Source: Streptomyces xylophagus
GTDB lineage: Bacteria > Actinomycetota > Actinomycetes > Streptomycetales > Streptomycetaceae
DNA: 64,000 bases
Assembly (NCBI RefSeq): GCF_000716435.1
Contig: NZ_JNWO01000013.1
Location: 186,001 to 250,000, forward strand
Direction: 5' to 3'
In this document: piece after piece, positions 7,806 through 16,825 of the stretch
Layout of the letters: every line of letters begins with the position of its first letter
How positions within the stretch are numbered: the first letter of the stretch is position 1
Notes under the pieces: generated by a model
Told to the model about the DNA's origin: nothing
Databases searched by the model: none
Seen by the model: only the letters and a program-made list of their open reading frames with translations
Made by a program: the position numbers and the translations under genes

Positions 7806-9008
7806 GTGGCCATCCTCGTCATCGCGCTCGTCGCCCTGGTCGCCGTCGCCGTCCTCGGCGGGGTCCACTGGTACCTCTGGCGCCGCCTCGTCCGCGACAC
7901 CACGCGCGCGTGGGGCCCCGCCCGCGTCACCGGCACGGCCGTCCTGACCGCCGGCCCGGTGCTGATGATCGCGGCCCTCGCCACCGAGCGCGGCGGCGCG
8001 CCCTTCTGGCTCCAACGCGTCCTGGGCTGGCCCGGCTTCCTGTGGATGGCCGTGCTGATCTACCTGCTGCTGGCCGTCCTCGCGGGTGAGGTCCTACGGC
8101 CGCTGCTGCGCCGGTTCCTGGACCGGCGCGGGCGAGCCGAGACGGCCGTGGAAGAGACGGACCCCCCAGCTCCCGAAGCGGCCCCCTCCCGTCGGCTCTT
8201 CGTCTCGCGGGTCGTCGGGGGCGTGGCTGCCGCTGCCGCCGTCGGGACCGTCGGGTACGGGACCTACGGCGTGCTGCGCGGGCCGAGTGTCAAGCGGGTC
8301 ACCGTGCCGTTGGCCAAGCTGCCGCGGTCCGCGCACGGGTTCAGGATCGCGGTCGTCAGTGACATCCACCTGGGGCCGGTCCTGGGGCGGGGTTTCGCGC
8401 AGAAGGTCGTCGACACGATCAACTCGACGCAGCCCGATCTGATCGCGGTCGTAGGTGACCTGGTCGACGGGAGTGTGAAGAACCTGGGGCCTGCGGCGGC
8501 ACCGTTGGCTCAACTGCGGGCGCGGCACGGGTCGTTCTTCGTCACCGGCAACCACGAGTACTTCTCCGGCGCCCAACAGTGGCTGGAAGAGGTCCGCACG
8601 CTCGGGATCCACACCCTGGAGAACGCCCGTACGGAACTGCCCTGGTTCGACCTCGCCGGAGTCAACGACCTCCAGGGTGAGAGCGAGGGACAGGGCCCCG
8701 ACTTCGGGAAGGCGCTCGGCGATCGTGACACCACGCGCGCGTGCGTGCTCCTCGCGCATCAGCCGGTGCAGATCCAGGAGGCCGTGAAGCACGGCGTCGA
8801 CCTCCAGCTCTCCGGGCACACCCACGGCGGCCAGTTGTGGCCCGGCAACTTCATCGCGGCGGCGGCCAATCCGACGGTCGCGGGACTCGAGCGCTACGGC
8901 GACACCGAGTTGTACGTCAGCAGGGGCGCGGGGGCGTGGGGACCGCCGACGCGGGTGGGGGCGCCGTCGGACATCACGGTCGTCGAACTGGCTTCGAAAC
9001 AGGCCTAG
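7806..9008 (+). CDS. Membrane-bound metallophosphoesterase
   Basis: The product has 400 residues from the GTG at 7806. The N-terminal 160 residues hold about four membrane segments and a basic linker; the calcineurin-like domain follows. Metal-binding signatures appear in order: SDIHLG, VGDLVDG, TGNHEYF, LAHQP and SGHTHGGQLWPG. This is the YkuE-like layout, in which a membrane-tethered phosphoesterase acts on the outer face. The substrate is unknown. A GTG at 7770 is an alternative start that would overlap the preceding small gene by 32 nt; I prefer the later one because hydrophobic sequence starts there directly. Confidence 0.88.
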   Translation: MAILVIALVALVAVAVLGGVHWYLWRRLVRDTTRAWGPARVTGTAVLTAGPVLMIAALATERGGAPFWLQRVLGWPGFLWMAVLIYLLLAVLAGEVLRPLLRRFLDRRGRAETAVEETDPPAPEAAPSRRLFVSRVVGGVAAAAAVGTVGYGTYGVLRGPSVKRVTVPLAKLPRSAHGFRIAVVSDIHLGPVLGRGFAQKVVDTINSTQPDLIAVVGDLVDGSVKNLGPAAAPLAQLRARHGSFFVTGNHEYFSGAQQWLEEVRTLGIHTLENARTELPWFDLAGVNDLQGESEGQGPDFGKALGDRDTTRACVLLAHQPVQIQEAVKHGVDLQLSGHTHGGQLWPGNFIAAAANPTVAGLERYGDTELYVSRGAGAWGPPTRVGAPSDITVVELASKQA

Positions 9009-9205
9009 TTGGTGGTCTGCGGGCAGGTCCGCGAAGTGGCTGAGAGTCGCCTGTGAAACGGGCAATTAACACCCGTCGGTAAGTTCTTTCTCATCTCGGC
9101 AGAACCCTCTTCCCCCGGATGAAACTCCTGTGGTTAGGTGATCCGCGCCACTAGGGGAGTGGCATATGCGCAGGGGCCCGGGAGGGTCCTGGGGAGGGCT
9201 CACCG

Positions 9206-10762
9206 ATGCGGTCGGTTCGCATACGGATTCTCGCGACGCTGCTGGTCCTGGCGGCCGTGGGAGTGGGCGGCTGGCAGTTGCTGCCGTCGAACGGGAACAA
9301 GGACAAGATGATCACGGTGGGGACGACGGACGCCGTCACGTCGCTCGACCCGGCCGCCGCGTACGACGCCGGTTCCTGGGCGCTGTACAGCAACGTCTTC
9401 CAGTCACTGATGACGTTCGACTCGGGCGGCGCCGCACCCGTGCCGGACGCGGCCAAGAGCTGCGCGTTCGAGGGCGGCGGGCTGAAGACGTACCGCTGTG
9501 TGGTGCGCGACGGGCTCACCTTCCCGAGCGGGCGCAAGATGACCGCCGCGGACGTGAAGTACTCCTTCGACCGGGTCAAGAAGATCAACTCGGATGTCGG
9601 CCCGTCGGCGTTGCTCTCCACGCTCGGCTCGGTCACCGCCTCCGGGATGACGGTCACCTTCCATCTGTCGTCGCCGGACGCCACGTTCCCGTTCAAGGTG
9701 GCCACCGGCGCCGGTGCGATCGTCGACAGCACCAAGTACCCGAAGGACGCCCCGCGCAACGGCTTCCGGGTCGACGGCACCGGGCCGTACACCCTGTCGA
9801 CGTATACGAAGGACAAGAAGGCCGTCCTCGAGCCCAACAGCCACTACAAGGGCGCGGTCAAGAACACCGGAAGCCCGATCGAGCTGCGCTACTACGCCGA
9901 CTCGGACGCGCTGCAGAAGGCGTACAAGGCGAAGCAGGTCGAGGTGGCCACCCGCCAGCTGCCGCCCAAGATGCTCTCCGGGCTCTCCGCGAGCGACCCG
10001 AATCAGCGGGTGTCGGAGGCCGACAGCTCCGAGACCCGCAACCTGTACCTCAACACCCGCAAGGGCACGCCCCTGCACGACGTGCTCGTCCGGCAGGCCA
10101 TGGCCTGGCTGATCAACCGCGAACAGCTGGCCGCCACGGTGTACGACGACACCGTCGACCCGCTGTACTCGCTGATCCCCACCGGCATCCTCGGCCACAC
10201 GACGTCCTTCTTCGACGCCTATCCCACACAGAGCGCCAAGAAGGCCAAGGCACTCCTCGAAGAGGCCGATGTCTCCCTCCCGGTCCACTTCACCTACGGC
10301 TACGGCATCGGGCACGGCTCCGGCGCCGAGGAGGCCGCCGAGCTGAAGAAGCAGCTGGAGGCGAGCGGGCTGTTCAAGGTGGACGTCAAGGGCTACGAGT
10401 GGACCGACTTCCAGAAGCGCTGGGCCACCGGCAAGCTGGACGCGTACGCGGTCGGCTGGGTCGCCGACTATCCCGACCCGGACACCTTCGGCTCCCCGCT
10501 CGTCGGCACCGGCTCCACCATGAACACCGGCTACAGCAACAAGCTCGTCGACCAACTGATCCTCAACAGCCAGCAGTTCGCCGACCGCACCCGCGTCGAC
10601 GAGGACTTCCGCGATCTGCAGGTGGACGTGGCCCAGGACGTGCCGCTGATCCCGCTGTGGCAGCGCAAGGAGTACGTCGTGAGCAGTGAGGACGTCGGCG
10701 GTATCTCCTATCTGTCGGACGGCACCGGTGTGTTCCGGCTGTGGGCGCTGGACTGGATCTGA
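9206..10762 (+). CDS. ABC-type peptide/nickel substrate-binding protein, family 5 (orphan)
   Basis: The product has 518 residues with a GGGGAGGG ribosome site. An N-terminal hydrophobic segment (ILATLLVLAAVGVGGW) is followed directly by the binding domain (ITVGTTDAVTSLDPAAAYD, FPSGRKMTAADVKYSFDRV, GTGPYTLSTY, VGWVADYPDPDTF, PLIPLWQRKEYV), typical of DppA/OppA-like proteins. There is no cysteine lipobox, so it is probably held by an uncleaved N-terminal anchor or is secreted. No permease or ATPase gene is adjacent on either side. It must either serve a transporter elsewhere or act as a sensor. The 197 bp before it contain no clear promoter motif. Confidence 0.9.
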   Translation: MRSVRIRILATLLVLAAVGVGGWQLLPSNGNKDKMITVGTTDAVTSLDPAAAYDAGSWALYSNVFQSLMTFDSGGAAPVPDAAKSCAFEGGGLKTYRCVVRDGLTFPSGRKMTAADVKYSFDRVKKINSDVGPSALLSTLGSVTASGMTVTFHLSSPDATFPFKVATGAGAIVDSTKYPKDAPRNGFRVDGTGPYTLSTYTKDKKAVLEPNSHYKGAVKNTGSPIELRYYADSDALQKAYKAKQVEVATRQLPPKMLSGLSASDPNQRVSEADSSETRNLYLNTRKGTPLHDVLVRQAMAWLINREQLAATVYDDTVDPLYSLIPTGILGHTTSFFDAYPTQSAKKAKALLEEADVSLPVHFTYGYGIGHGSGAEEAAELKKQLEASGLFKVDVKGYEWTDFQKRWATGKLDAYAVGWVADYPDPDTFGSPLVGTGSTMNTGYSNKLVDQLILNSQQFADRTRVDEDFRDLQVDVAQDVPLIPLWQRKEYVVSSEDVGGISYLSDGTGVFRLWALDWI

Positions 10763-10805
10763 CCCGTTTCGCCCGGCCGTTCCTCGTCCGAGTGACACCG
10801 GGCGG

Positions 10806-10844
10806 CCCGCGCACGCAGCACCATGTGACGGAGGCGTGCGCGGG
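10806..10844 (+). terminator. Strong stem-loop between solute-binding protein and RsbW-like genes
   Basis: An 11-bp perfect stem, CCCGCGCACGC (10806-10816) with GCGTGCGCGGG (10834-10844), encloses a 17-nt loop. There is no U-tract. It could terminate the upstream gene or sit in the leader of the next gene, whose start is 14 nt after the stem. Confidence 0.55.
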
Positions 10845-10857
10845 GTGAGGAGTCGAC

Positions 10858-11262
10858 GTGGTCAGACGCAACTCCTTCCGGCTGCCCCGGCACCCGGCTT
10901 CGGTGGGTCTCGCCCGCCGCCGGGTCCGGGACCATCTGGCCGACTGGGGGCACGGGAGCGACGATCCGGCGCTCCAGGACGCGGTGCTGCTCGTGTCCGA
11001 GCTGGCGACCAACGTCGTACGCCACGGGCCGCTCCTGGAACGGGAGTTCGAGGTCGCGGTGACGGCTCTCGCGGACGGCTCCTGCCTCATCGAGGTGTCG
11101 GACGAGGGCCGGGTCGAACCCCGGCTGCGGATCGTGACGGACGTCGAGGAGGCCGGCCGCGGACTCCACCTAGTGGAGGGCATCGCGGCCGCCTGGGGCG
11201 TGTGGAGCCGCGGGGTGCACGGCAAGACGGTGTGGGCACTCGTCCTGCCCGACACGCCGTAA
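10858..11262 (+). CDS. RsbW-like ATP-binding regulatory protein (HATPase)
   Basis: The 134-residue protein from the GTG at 10858 (GGGTGAGG upstream) is of the anti-sigma/serine-kinase type. It has the GHKL fold motifs: the N-box as LLVSELATNVVRHG, the G1-like DEGR, and a degenerate G2 with GRGLHLVEGIAAAWGV. Streptomycetes carry dozens of such single-domain proteins, some acting as anti-sigma kinases with anti-anti-sigma partners, most untested. No sigma factor or STAS antagonist gene is next to it. It ends 13 bp from the convergent sensor kinase gene, with no terminator between. Confidence 0.85.
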   Translation: MVRRNSFRLPRHPASVGLARRRVRDHLADWGHGSDDPALQDAVLLVSELATNVVRHGPLLEREFEVAVTALADGSCLIEVSDEGRVEPRLRIVTDVEEAGRGLHLVEGIAAAWGVWSRGVHGKTVWALVLPDTP

Positions 11263-11275
11263 AAACCCGGGTGTT

Positions 11276-12733
11276 CTACGTCGGCACGGGCGTCCGTGTC
11301 GGCAGGGTCACCGTCACCGCGAGCCCCTCGCCCGGCGCCGTCCGCACCGCCACGTCGCCGCCGTGCGCCTGGACGACGCCCTGCACGATGGCCAGCCCCA
11401 GACCGCTGCCCGCACCGCCGCCCGCCCGGAAGAACCGGTCGAAGATGCGCGCCGCGTCGTCCTGACAGAGCCCGGGACCCTGGTCCGCGACACACAGCCG
11501 TACGACCCCGTCCTCGCGTTCCAGACCGAGCCGCACCGGCACGTCGGCGGGGGTGTGCGTGCGCACGTTGGTCACCAGGTTGCCGAGTATCTGGCGCAGG
11601 CCCGACTCGTCGGCGCGGACCAGGAGGGAGCCGTCGGCGCCGACCGTGACGGGCCGCTCCGGCTGCTGCACCCGCAGGTCCTCGGCGGCGTCGCGCACCA
11701 GGCGGCTCAGATCGACGTTCCGGAACCGCAGTTCGGGCTGCTGGTCGAGGCGGGCCAGCGTGAGCAGTTCGTCGACGAGGCGGCCCATGCGGTCCGCCTC
11801 CGCGTTCATCCGGTCCCAGGCCCGCCTGCGCTCCTCGGGCTCGGTCAGCATGCCCTTGTCGTACAGCTGGAGGTAGCCGCGTATCGCCGACAGCGGGGTG
11901 CGCAGCTCGTGCGAGGCGTCGGCGACGAAGCGGCGCAGCTGGGCCGCCGTACGCTCGCGCGTGCGGTACGCCGACTCCACCTGGTGGAGCATGGAGTTGA
12001 GGGCGACCCGCAGCTGCTCGACCTCCTGCGTCGGATGGTGGCTGGAGGGCACGCGCCGGGTGAGATCGCCCTCGGCGATCGCCGTCGAGGTCTCCACCAT
12101 GTCCTCCAGGGGCCGCAGCCGCCGCCGCACGCTCATCATCGTGAGCGTGGCGAGCAGCACCAGCAGCAGGCTGCCGAAGGCGAGGTCCAGCTTGAGGGCC
12201 TTGGCCATGCCGTGGTGGAAGCCGCCGGTGGAGGCGGCGATCAGGATGTACGTGCCGTCGGCGAGCCGGGTCCCGGTGGCGCGGTACGGGTCGCCGCGCA
12301 GTGTGATGTCGCGCGGTGTCCCGTCGGCGGCCAGCGAGGCCGGGTCCTGGAAGGCGTCGGCGAGTGCCCGCTGGGCGGCGGTCGGTTCGAAGCCGGCGAC
12401 GGTGAGGACCCGGCCCTGCTTGCCGACGGCCGCGAACACGGTGTCCGGGTTCGGCGAGTCGCCCATCTGCTTCGGGATCAGGTGGTCGCCGATGCCTGCC
12501 AGGGTGCTCAGCGTGTTGATCTGCTGCATGGTGAGCTGCGAACCGCCCAGCGAGTCACGGGACTTGGTCAGCTCGGTGTCGACCTGGGCGAGCAGATAGT
12601 GCCGCATGCCCATCAGGCTGACGGCGGTGGCCATGACGATGCCGAGCGCCAGCAGCGCCACGTTCGCCAGGGTCAGCTTGGCGCGCAGGGAGTGGACCCC
12701 GCGCTCGCAGTTCGGGAGGTGGAGCTTCCTCAT
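11276..12733 (-). CDS. Two-component sensor histidine kinase
   Basis: The product has 485 residues. TM1 lies at about 20-42 and TM2 at about 182-200, with an extracytoplasmic sensor of some 135 residues between them. HAMP (about 203-255) is followed by the dimerisation domain with phospho-acceptor His275 (FVADASHELRTPLS) and a HATPase with N-box LGNLVTNVRTH, DQGPGL and GSGLGLAIVQ. The start ATG overlaps the response regulator's stop (ATGA), so the true start is internal to a much longer open frame that runs back to 13519. It forms a pair with the adjacent OmpR-type regulator. The divergent MMPL transporter is a plausible target. Confidence 0.95.
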   Translation of the reverse strand: MRKLHLPNCERGVHSLRAKLTLANVALLALGIVMATAVSLMGMRHYLLAQVDTELTKSRDSLGGSQLTMQQINTLSTLAGIGDHLIPKQMGDSPNPDTVFAAVGKQGRVLTVAGFEPTAAQRALADAFQDPASLAADGTPRDITLRGDPYRATGTRLADGTYILIAASTGGFHHGMAKALKLDLAFGSLLLVLLATLTMMSVRRRLRPLEDMVETSTAIAEGDLTRRVPSSHHPTQEVEQLRVALNSMLHQVESAYRTRERTAAQLRRFVADASHELRTPLSAIRGYLQLYDKGMLTEPEERRRAWDRMNAEADRMGRLVDELLTLARLDQQPELRFRNVDLSRLVRDAAEDLRVQQPERPVTVGADGSLLVRADESGLRQILGNLVTNVRTHTPADVPVRLGLEREDGVVRLCVADQGPGLCQDDAARIFDRFFRAGGGAGSGLGLAIVQGVVQAHGGDVAVRTAPGEGLAVTVTLPTRTPVPT

Positions 12734-13416
12734 GCGAGCCCGTATCCGACACCCCGCCGGGTGGTGATCACCGGCGCTCCCAGGGCGTCCAGCTTGCGCC
12801 GCAGATAGCTGATGTAGGTCTCGACGACGGTCGACTCCGGCGGGGTGTGCTCGTACTGCCAGACGTGGCGCAGGAGTTGCTCCTTGGGCACGATCCGGCC
12901 GCCGTTGCGCACCAGGAAGCGCAGCAGGGCGTACTCGGTGGGGGTCAGCTCGACCGAGCGGCCCGCGCGGTGCACCGAGTACGTCGTCTCGTCCAGCTCC
13001 AGGTCGCCGTAGCGCAGCGGCGGGCGCTGCGGGAGGACGTCGTCCGGGCGGGTGCGGCGCAGGACCGCCGTGATCCGGGCGACGACCACGTCGATGTCGA
13101 ACGGCTTGGTGATGTAGTCGTCGCCGAAGCCGAGGGCGCCGACGATCTCGGCCGGCGCGTCCCGCGCGGTGAGGAAGACGAGCGCCAGATCCGGTCTGCG
13201 GGCGCGCAGTTCCTGCCCCAGGGCGCGGCCGTCGCCGTCCGGGAGCATCACGTCCAGCAGCGCGCAGTCGGGGCGGGTGCGCTCGGCGAGGGCGAGTGCC
13301 TCGCGCACGGTGCCCGCGGTCATCACCTCGAAGCGGTGGTAGCGCAGCGCGATGGCGAGGACGTCCGCGATGCTCGGTTCGTCCTCGACCACCAGCACGG
13401 TTCCTGGAGCCGTCAT
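12730..13416 (-). CDS. Two-component response regulator, OmpR family
   Basis: The 228-residue protein has a receiver domain with the acidic pair EDE (11-13), phospho-acceptor Asp55 (ALLDVMLPDGDG), FLTARDA and the conserved KPFD lysine. A winged-helix DNA-binding domain occupies residues about 125-228 (SVELTPTEYALLRFLVRN, TVVETYISYLRRKL, ITTRRGVGYGL). It is the first gene of the two-gene operon and overlaps the kinase gene by 4 nt. The intergenic region to the divergent MMPL gene (13417-13595) is where it would be expected to bind, though I see no clear direct repeat pair there. Confidence 0.95.
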   Translation of the reverse strand: MTAPGTVLVVEDEPSIADVLAIALRYHRFEVMTAGTVREALALAERTRPDCALLDVMLPDGDGRALGQELRARRPDLALVFLTARDAPAEIVGALGFGDDYITKPFDIDVVVARITAVLRRTRPDDVLPQRPPLRYGDLELDETTYSVHRAGRSVELTPTEYALLRFLVRNGGRIVPKEQLLRHVWQYEHTPPESTVVETYISYLRRKLDALGAPVITTRRGVGYGLA

Positions 13417-13558
13417 GTCCCCAGTATCTGCCGGGGCACTGACAGCGGGGCCGGTTCGGTCTTTGGAGTTCCTTGAGAGTCATGGCCGATACGTGTCCAC
13501 GCGTGCGTGCCGCCCCCAATTCTGTAGCCCAGGACCTGGGGGACCTACCGACCGACAG

Positions 13559-13574
13559 ACCGAGTCAACTCGGT
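13559..13574. promoter_or_regulatory. Palindromic operator candidate upstream of the MMPL transporter
   Basis: ACCGAGT-CA-ACTCGGT is a perfect inverted repeat of 7-bp arms, 21 bp before the GTG at 13596. Its length and tight spacing suit a dimeric TetR-type repressor. It differs from the palindromes that precede the TetR operon at 17.75 kb, so that repressor is not an obvious ligand; the cognate protein may be encoded elsewhere. Confidence 0.5.
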
Positions 13575-13595
13575 TTCGAATAAGGAGCGTTGAGC

Positions 13596-16004
13596 GTGGC
13601 GGCATTGGCACGGTGGTGCTATCGGCACCGGCTGGTGGTCCTGTTGCTGTGGGTGGGGGCACTGTTCGGCCTGGGATTCTCGGCGACGACGGCGGGGACG
13701 GACTACGCGAACGTCTTCTCCCTCCCGGACACGGACTCCAAGAGCGCGTACGACCTGATGCAGAAGGCGTTCCCGAACAGCTCGGGCGACACCGACACGG
13801 TCGTGTGGAAGGTCGACTCGGGCTCGGTGAAGGACCAGTCCGTACAGACCCGCATCCAGCCCGCGCTGGACAAGATCGCGGACATGAAGGGCGTCGGCGG
13901 GGTCACCGGCCCCTACTCCGGTGCCCGGGGCGCGACCCAGATCAGCTCCGACGGAACGATCGCGTACGCGCAGATCACCTTCGCCGAGCAGGCCAACGCC
14001 GTCCCCAAGGACCTCGTCCAGAAGGTCGTCGACACCGCGCAGGCCGCCGAGCGCGACGGCCTCCACGTCGAACTGGGCGGCCAGGCTGTCCAGCGCGTGG
14101 AGGAACCGCCGGGCGGCATAGCCGAGGGCGTCGGCATCCTCGCGGCGGCCGTCGTCCTGTTCCTGGCCTTCGGTTCGTTCTACGCGGCCCTGCTCCCGAT
14201 CGGCATCGCGATCTTCGGCGTCGGCACGGGCCTGTTCTCCACCCAACTGCTCAGCCACGCCACCGACATCCCCGACCTGGCGCCCCTGCTGGCCACCCTG
14301 ATCGGCCTCGGCGTCGGCATCGACTACGCCCTGTTCATCGTCACCCGGCACCGACGCGGCCTGCAACGCGGCCTCGATCCCGAGGAGTCGGCGGTCATCG
14401 CTCTCAACACCTCGGGCCGCGCGGTGCTGTTCGCGGGCGGCACGGTGTGCATCGCGCTCGCCGGCATGCTGGTGACGAACCTGCGCTTCCTGGACGGTGT
14501 GGTCGTCGGCACCTCGCTCACGGTCGTCCTGAGCGTCCTCGCGGCCACGACCCTGCTGCCCGCCCTGCTCGGCTTCCTGGGCCCGCGCGTGCTCAGCCGC
14601 AAGCAGCGCCGCAAGCTCGAGAACGGGCCCGAGCCGGAGCGCACCGACAACCTCGCGGTCCGCTGGTCGGCCGCCGTGCAGAAGCGGCCGCGCCGGATCG
14701 CCGCCTTCGCCCTCGTCGTCATGGCCGTCCTCGCCTTCCCCGTCCTGTCGTTGCGCCTCGGCGCCACCGACCAGGGCAACGACAACACGTCGACGACCAC
14801 CAGGAAGGCGTACGACCTCCTGGCCGACGGTTTCGGCCCCGGCTTCAACGGCCCTCTCCAGGTGGTCACTTCGAGCGGTGACACGACCACCCTGGTCAAG
14901 GACATCCAGGGGACGAAGGACGTGGCCCAGGTCGCCGCGCTGCCGCCCAAGGACGGCGTGACGGTGATCCAGGTCGTCCCGAAGACCTCACCGCAGTCCG
15001 TGGAGACGGACGACCTGATCGACACCCTGCGGGACAAGGTGATCCCCGGGGCCGACGCGACCGGTCACGTCGGCGGGGTGACAGCGATCTCTAAGGACTT
15101 CGCGTCCGTCACGGGCGACCGCCTCCCGCTCTTCGTCGCGACGATCATCGGCCTGAGCTTCCTGCTCCTGCTGCTCGCGTTCCGTTCCCTGGTGGTGCCG
15201 TTGACGGCCGCCCTGATGAACCTCATCGCGGCGGCGGCCTCCTTCGGTGTCCTGGTGGCGATCTTCCAGTGGGGCTGGGGCCTGAGCCTGCTGGGCCTCG
15301 GCAAGGAGGGCCCGATCAACGCCTTCCTGCCGGTCATCATGCTGTCCCTGCTGTTCGGCCTCTCCATGGACTACCAGGTGTTCCTGGTCAGCCGGATGCA
15401 CGAGGAGTGGGTCCACACCAAGGACAACGCCCGCGCGGTCCGCGTCGGCCTCGCGGAGACCAGCCGCGTCATCAACTCCGCGGCCCTGATCATGGTCTGC
15501 GTCTTCCTGGCCTTCGTCCTGAGCGGCAACTCCGGCGCGGCGACGGCGGGCGTCGGCCTGGCCGCCGCGGTGGCCCTCGACGCCTTCATCCTGCGTACGG
15601 CCCTGGTACCGGCCGCGATGCACCTGCTCGGCAACTCCAACTGGTGGCTCCCGGCCTGGCTCGACAAGAGCCTGCCGCACCTCGCCGTAGAACCCGCGGA
15701 GGAGCCCGCACCGGCCGTCGAGGAGGGCCCGGCCTCGGCCGTCCACGGCTTCGTCCGTACGACCGAGGGCGAGCCCGTGGAGGGCGCGTCCGTCACGCTG
15801 CGGACGACCGGCGGACGCGAACTGGACCGCGTCGAGGCCCTGGCGGACGGCTCGTACATCGTCTCGGTACCGGGCCCGGGGACCTACCTCCTGGCGACGA
15901 CCGCGCCGTCGTACGGCTCGACCGCCCGCCAGGTGACCGTGACGGACAGCCCGCTGGTCTACGACGTCGAGCTCGCGGAGGGCGAGGTGGACGTCGTCAA
16001 CTGA
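13596..16004 (+). CDS. MMPL/RND-family transporter with a C-terminal beta-sandwich domain
   Basis: The product has 802 residues from the GTG at 13596, which has AAGGAG 8 nt upstream; the TTG at 13590 is too close to it. The layout is the RND one: TM1 at the N-terminus, an outside loop (about 35-165), TM2-6 (about 165-330) with LIGLGVGIDYALFIVTRHR, TM7 (AFALVVMAVLAFPVLSL), a second loop and TM8-12 with LSLLFGLSMDYQVFLVSRMH. Such MMPL proteins move lipids or hydrophobic compounds by proton motive force. After the last TM a segment of about 85 residues (from VHGFVRTTEG to the end) resembles carboxypeptidase-regulatory-like/Ig repeats (VEGASVTLRTTGG, LADGSYIVSVPGPGTYLLA). That is an unusual addition. 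Confidence 0.93.
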   Translation: MAALARWCYRHRLVVLLLWVGALFGLGFSATTAGTDYANVFSLPDTDSKSAYDLMQKAFPNSSGDTDTVVWKVDSGSVKDQSVQTRIQPALDKIADMKGVGGVTGPYSGARGATQISSDGTIAYAQITFAEQANAVPKDLVQKVVDTAQAAERDGLHVELGGQAVQRVEEPPGGIAEGVGILAAAVVLFLAFGSFYAALLPIGIAIFGVGTGLFSTQLLSHATDIPDLAPLLATLIGLGVGIDYALFIVTRHRRGLQRGLDPEESAVIALNTSGRAVLFAGGTVCIALAGMLVTNLRFLDGVVVGTSLTVVLSVLAATTLLPALLGFLGPRVLSRKQRRKLENGPEPERTDNLAVRWSAAVQKRPRRIAAFALVVMAVLAFPVLSLRLGATDQGNDNTSTTTRKAYDLLADGFGPGFNGPLQVVTSSGDTTTLVKDIQGTKDVAQVAALPPKDGVTVIQVVPKTSPQSVETDDLIDTLRDKVIPGADATGHVGGVTAISKDFASVTGDRLPLFVATIIGLSFLLLLLAFRSLVVPLTAALMNLIAAAASFGVLVAIFQWGWGLSLLGLGKEGPINAFLPVIMLSLLFGLSMDYQVFLVSRMHEEWVHTKDNARAVRVGLAETSRVINSAALIMVCVFLAFVLSGNSGAATAGVGLAAAVALDAFILRTALVPAAMHLLGNSNWWLPAWLDKSLPHLAVEPAEEPAPAVEEGPASAVHGFVRTTEGEPVEGASVTLRTTGGRELDRVEALADGSYIVSVPGPGTYLLATTAPSYGSTARQVTVTDSPLVYDVELAEGEVDVVN

Positions 16005-16013
16005 CCTGATCGC

Positions 16014-16814
16014 TCAGGGGCGTTCGTCGTCGGCGTTTCCGGCGGCGGACGCCCCGCGCTCGTCCTTCCCCTTCTCCTTCCCCTTGTCCTTCTTCGCCGG
16101 GTCGGGCAGCGCGTGGGTCATGCCCGGCAGGAAGTCCGTGAACAGCTCGTGCACCTCCAGGACGAGGGGCCGCAGCACCCGGAAGCGCGCGAGGGACACA
16201 CCGCGCGCGGTGAGCCGGGCACCGCGCTCCGCGAGCCGGTAACTCCGCTCGCGCCCTTCCGTCCGGTCGAACACCCAGTACAGGACGAGCCCCATCTGGG
16301 AGAGCCACATCAACTCCGGGAGCACGTCCCGCAGTTCGGGCGCCACCTTGGTCTTCGCCCCGAACAGCACCTCCTTGTGGACGCTGATGGCCTGCACGCG
16401 CGCGTGCTCGCTCTCCGGGGAGAACGGGCTGAGCGGGCTGTCCGGGTCGGCGGCGTTCTTGAAGAACTGCACCGCGAACTCGTGGTAGGGCTTCGCGATG
16501 TCCAGCCACACCCGCAGCACGCCCGCGAGCCGCGCCTCCAGATCGGTCTCCCGGTCCAGCACCTCGCGGACCGCGAGCCGGTGCTCCTCGGCGATCCGGT
16601 CGTAGAAGCCCTGGATCAGGTGCTCCTTGCCGGCGAAGTAGTAGTACGCGTTGCCGACCGAGACGCCCGCCTCCTTGGCGATCGCCCGCATCGTCGTCTT
16701 GTCGTAGCCGTGCTCCTGGAACAGCCGCATGGCCGTCTCCAGGATCAGCGCGCGGGTCTGCTCGGACTTGCTGGGGGTGGCGCCGTCGTCGGGGCCGTCG
16801 TTGTTCGCGGGCAC
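16014..16814 (-). CDS. TetR-family transcriptional regulator
   Basis: The 266-residue protein starts at the GTG at 16814. The N-terminal HTH domain is clear (EQTRALILETAMRLFQEHGY, TTMRAIAKEAGVSVGNAYYY). A large C-terminal ligand domain follows, then a Lys/Glu-rich tail (KKDKGKEKGKDERG). It is the third gene of an operon (membrane protein, DCC protein, TetR) whose promoter region holds two perfect 14-bp palindromes, so autoregulation through them is likely. It ends 9 bp from the convergent MMPL gene. The ligand is unknown. Confidence 0.93.
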   Translation of the reverse strand: MPANNDGPDDGATPSKSEQTRALILETAMRLFQEHGYDKTTMRAIAKEAGVSVGNAYYYFAGKEHLIQGFYDRIAEEHRLAVREVLDRETDLEARLAGVLRVWLDIAKPYHEFAVQFFKNAADPDSPLSPFSPESEHARVQAISVHKEVLFGAKTKVAPELRDVLPELMWLSQMGLVLYWVFDRTEGRERSYRLAERGARLTARGVSLARFRVLRPLVLEVHELFTDFLPGMTHALPDPAKKDKGKEKGKDERGASAAGNADDERP

Positions 16815-16825
16815 GGAACCAGAGC

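Noticed and set aside
12734..13519. Frame extending the sensor kinase upstream to 13519
   Set aside because: The sequence is antisense-like filler over the response regulator gene; the kinase starts at the ATGA overlap with a normal N-terminal TM segment.
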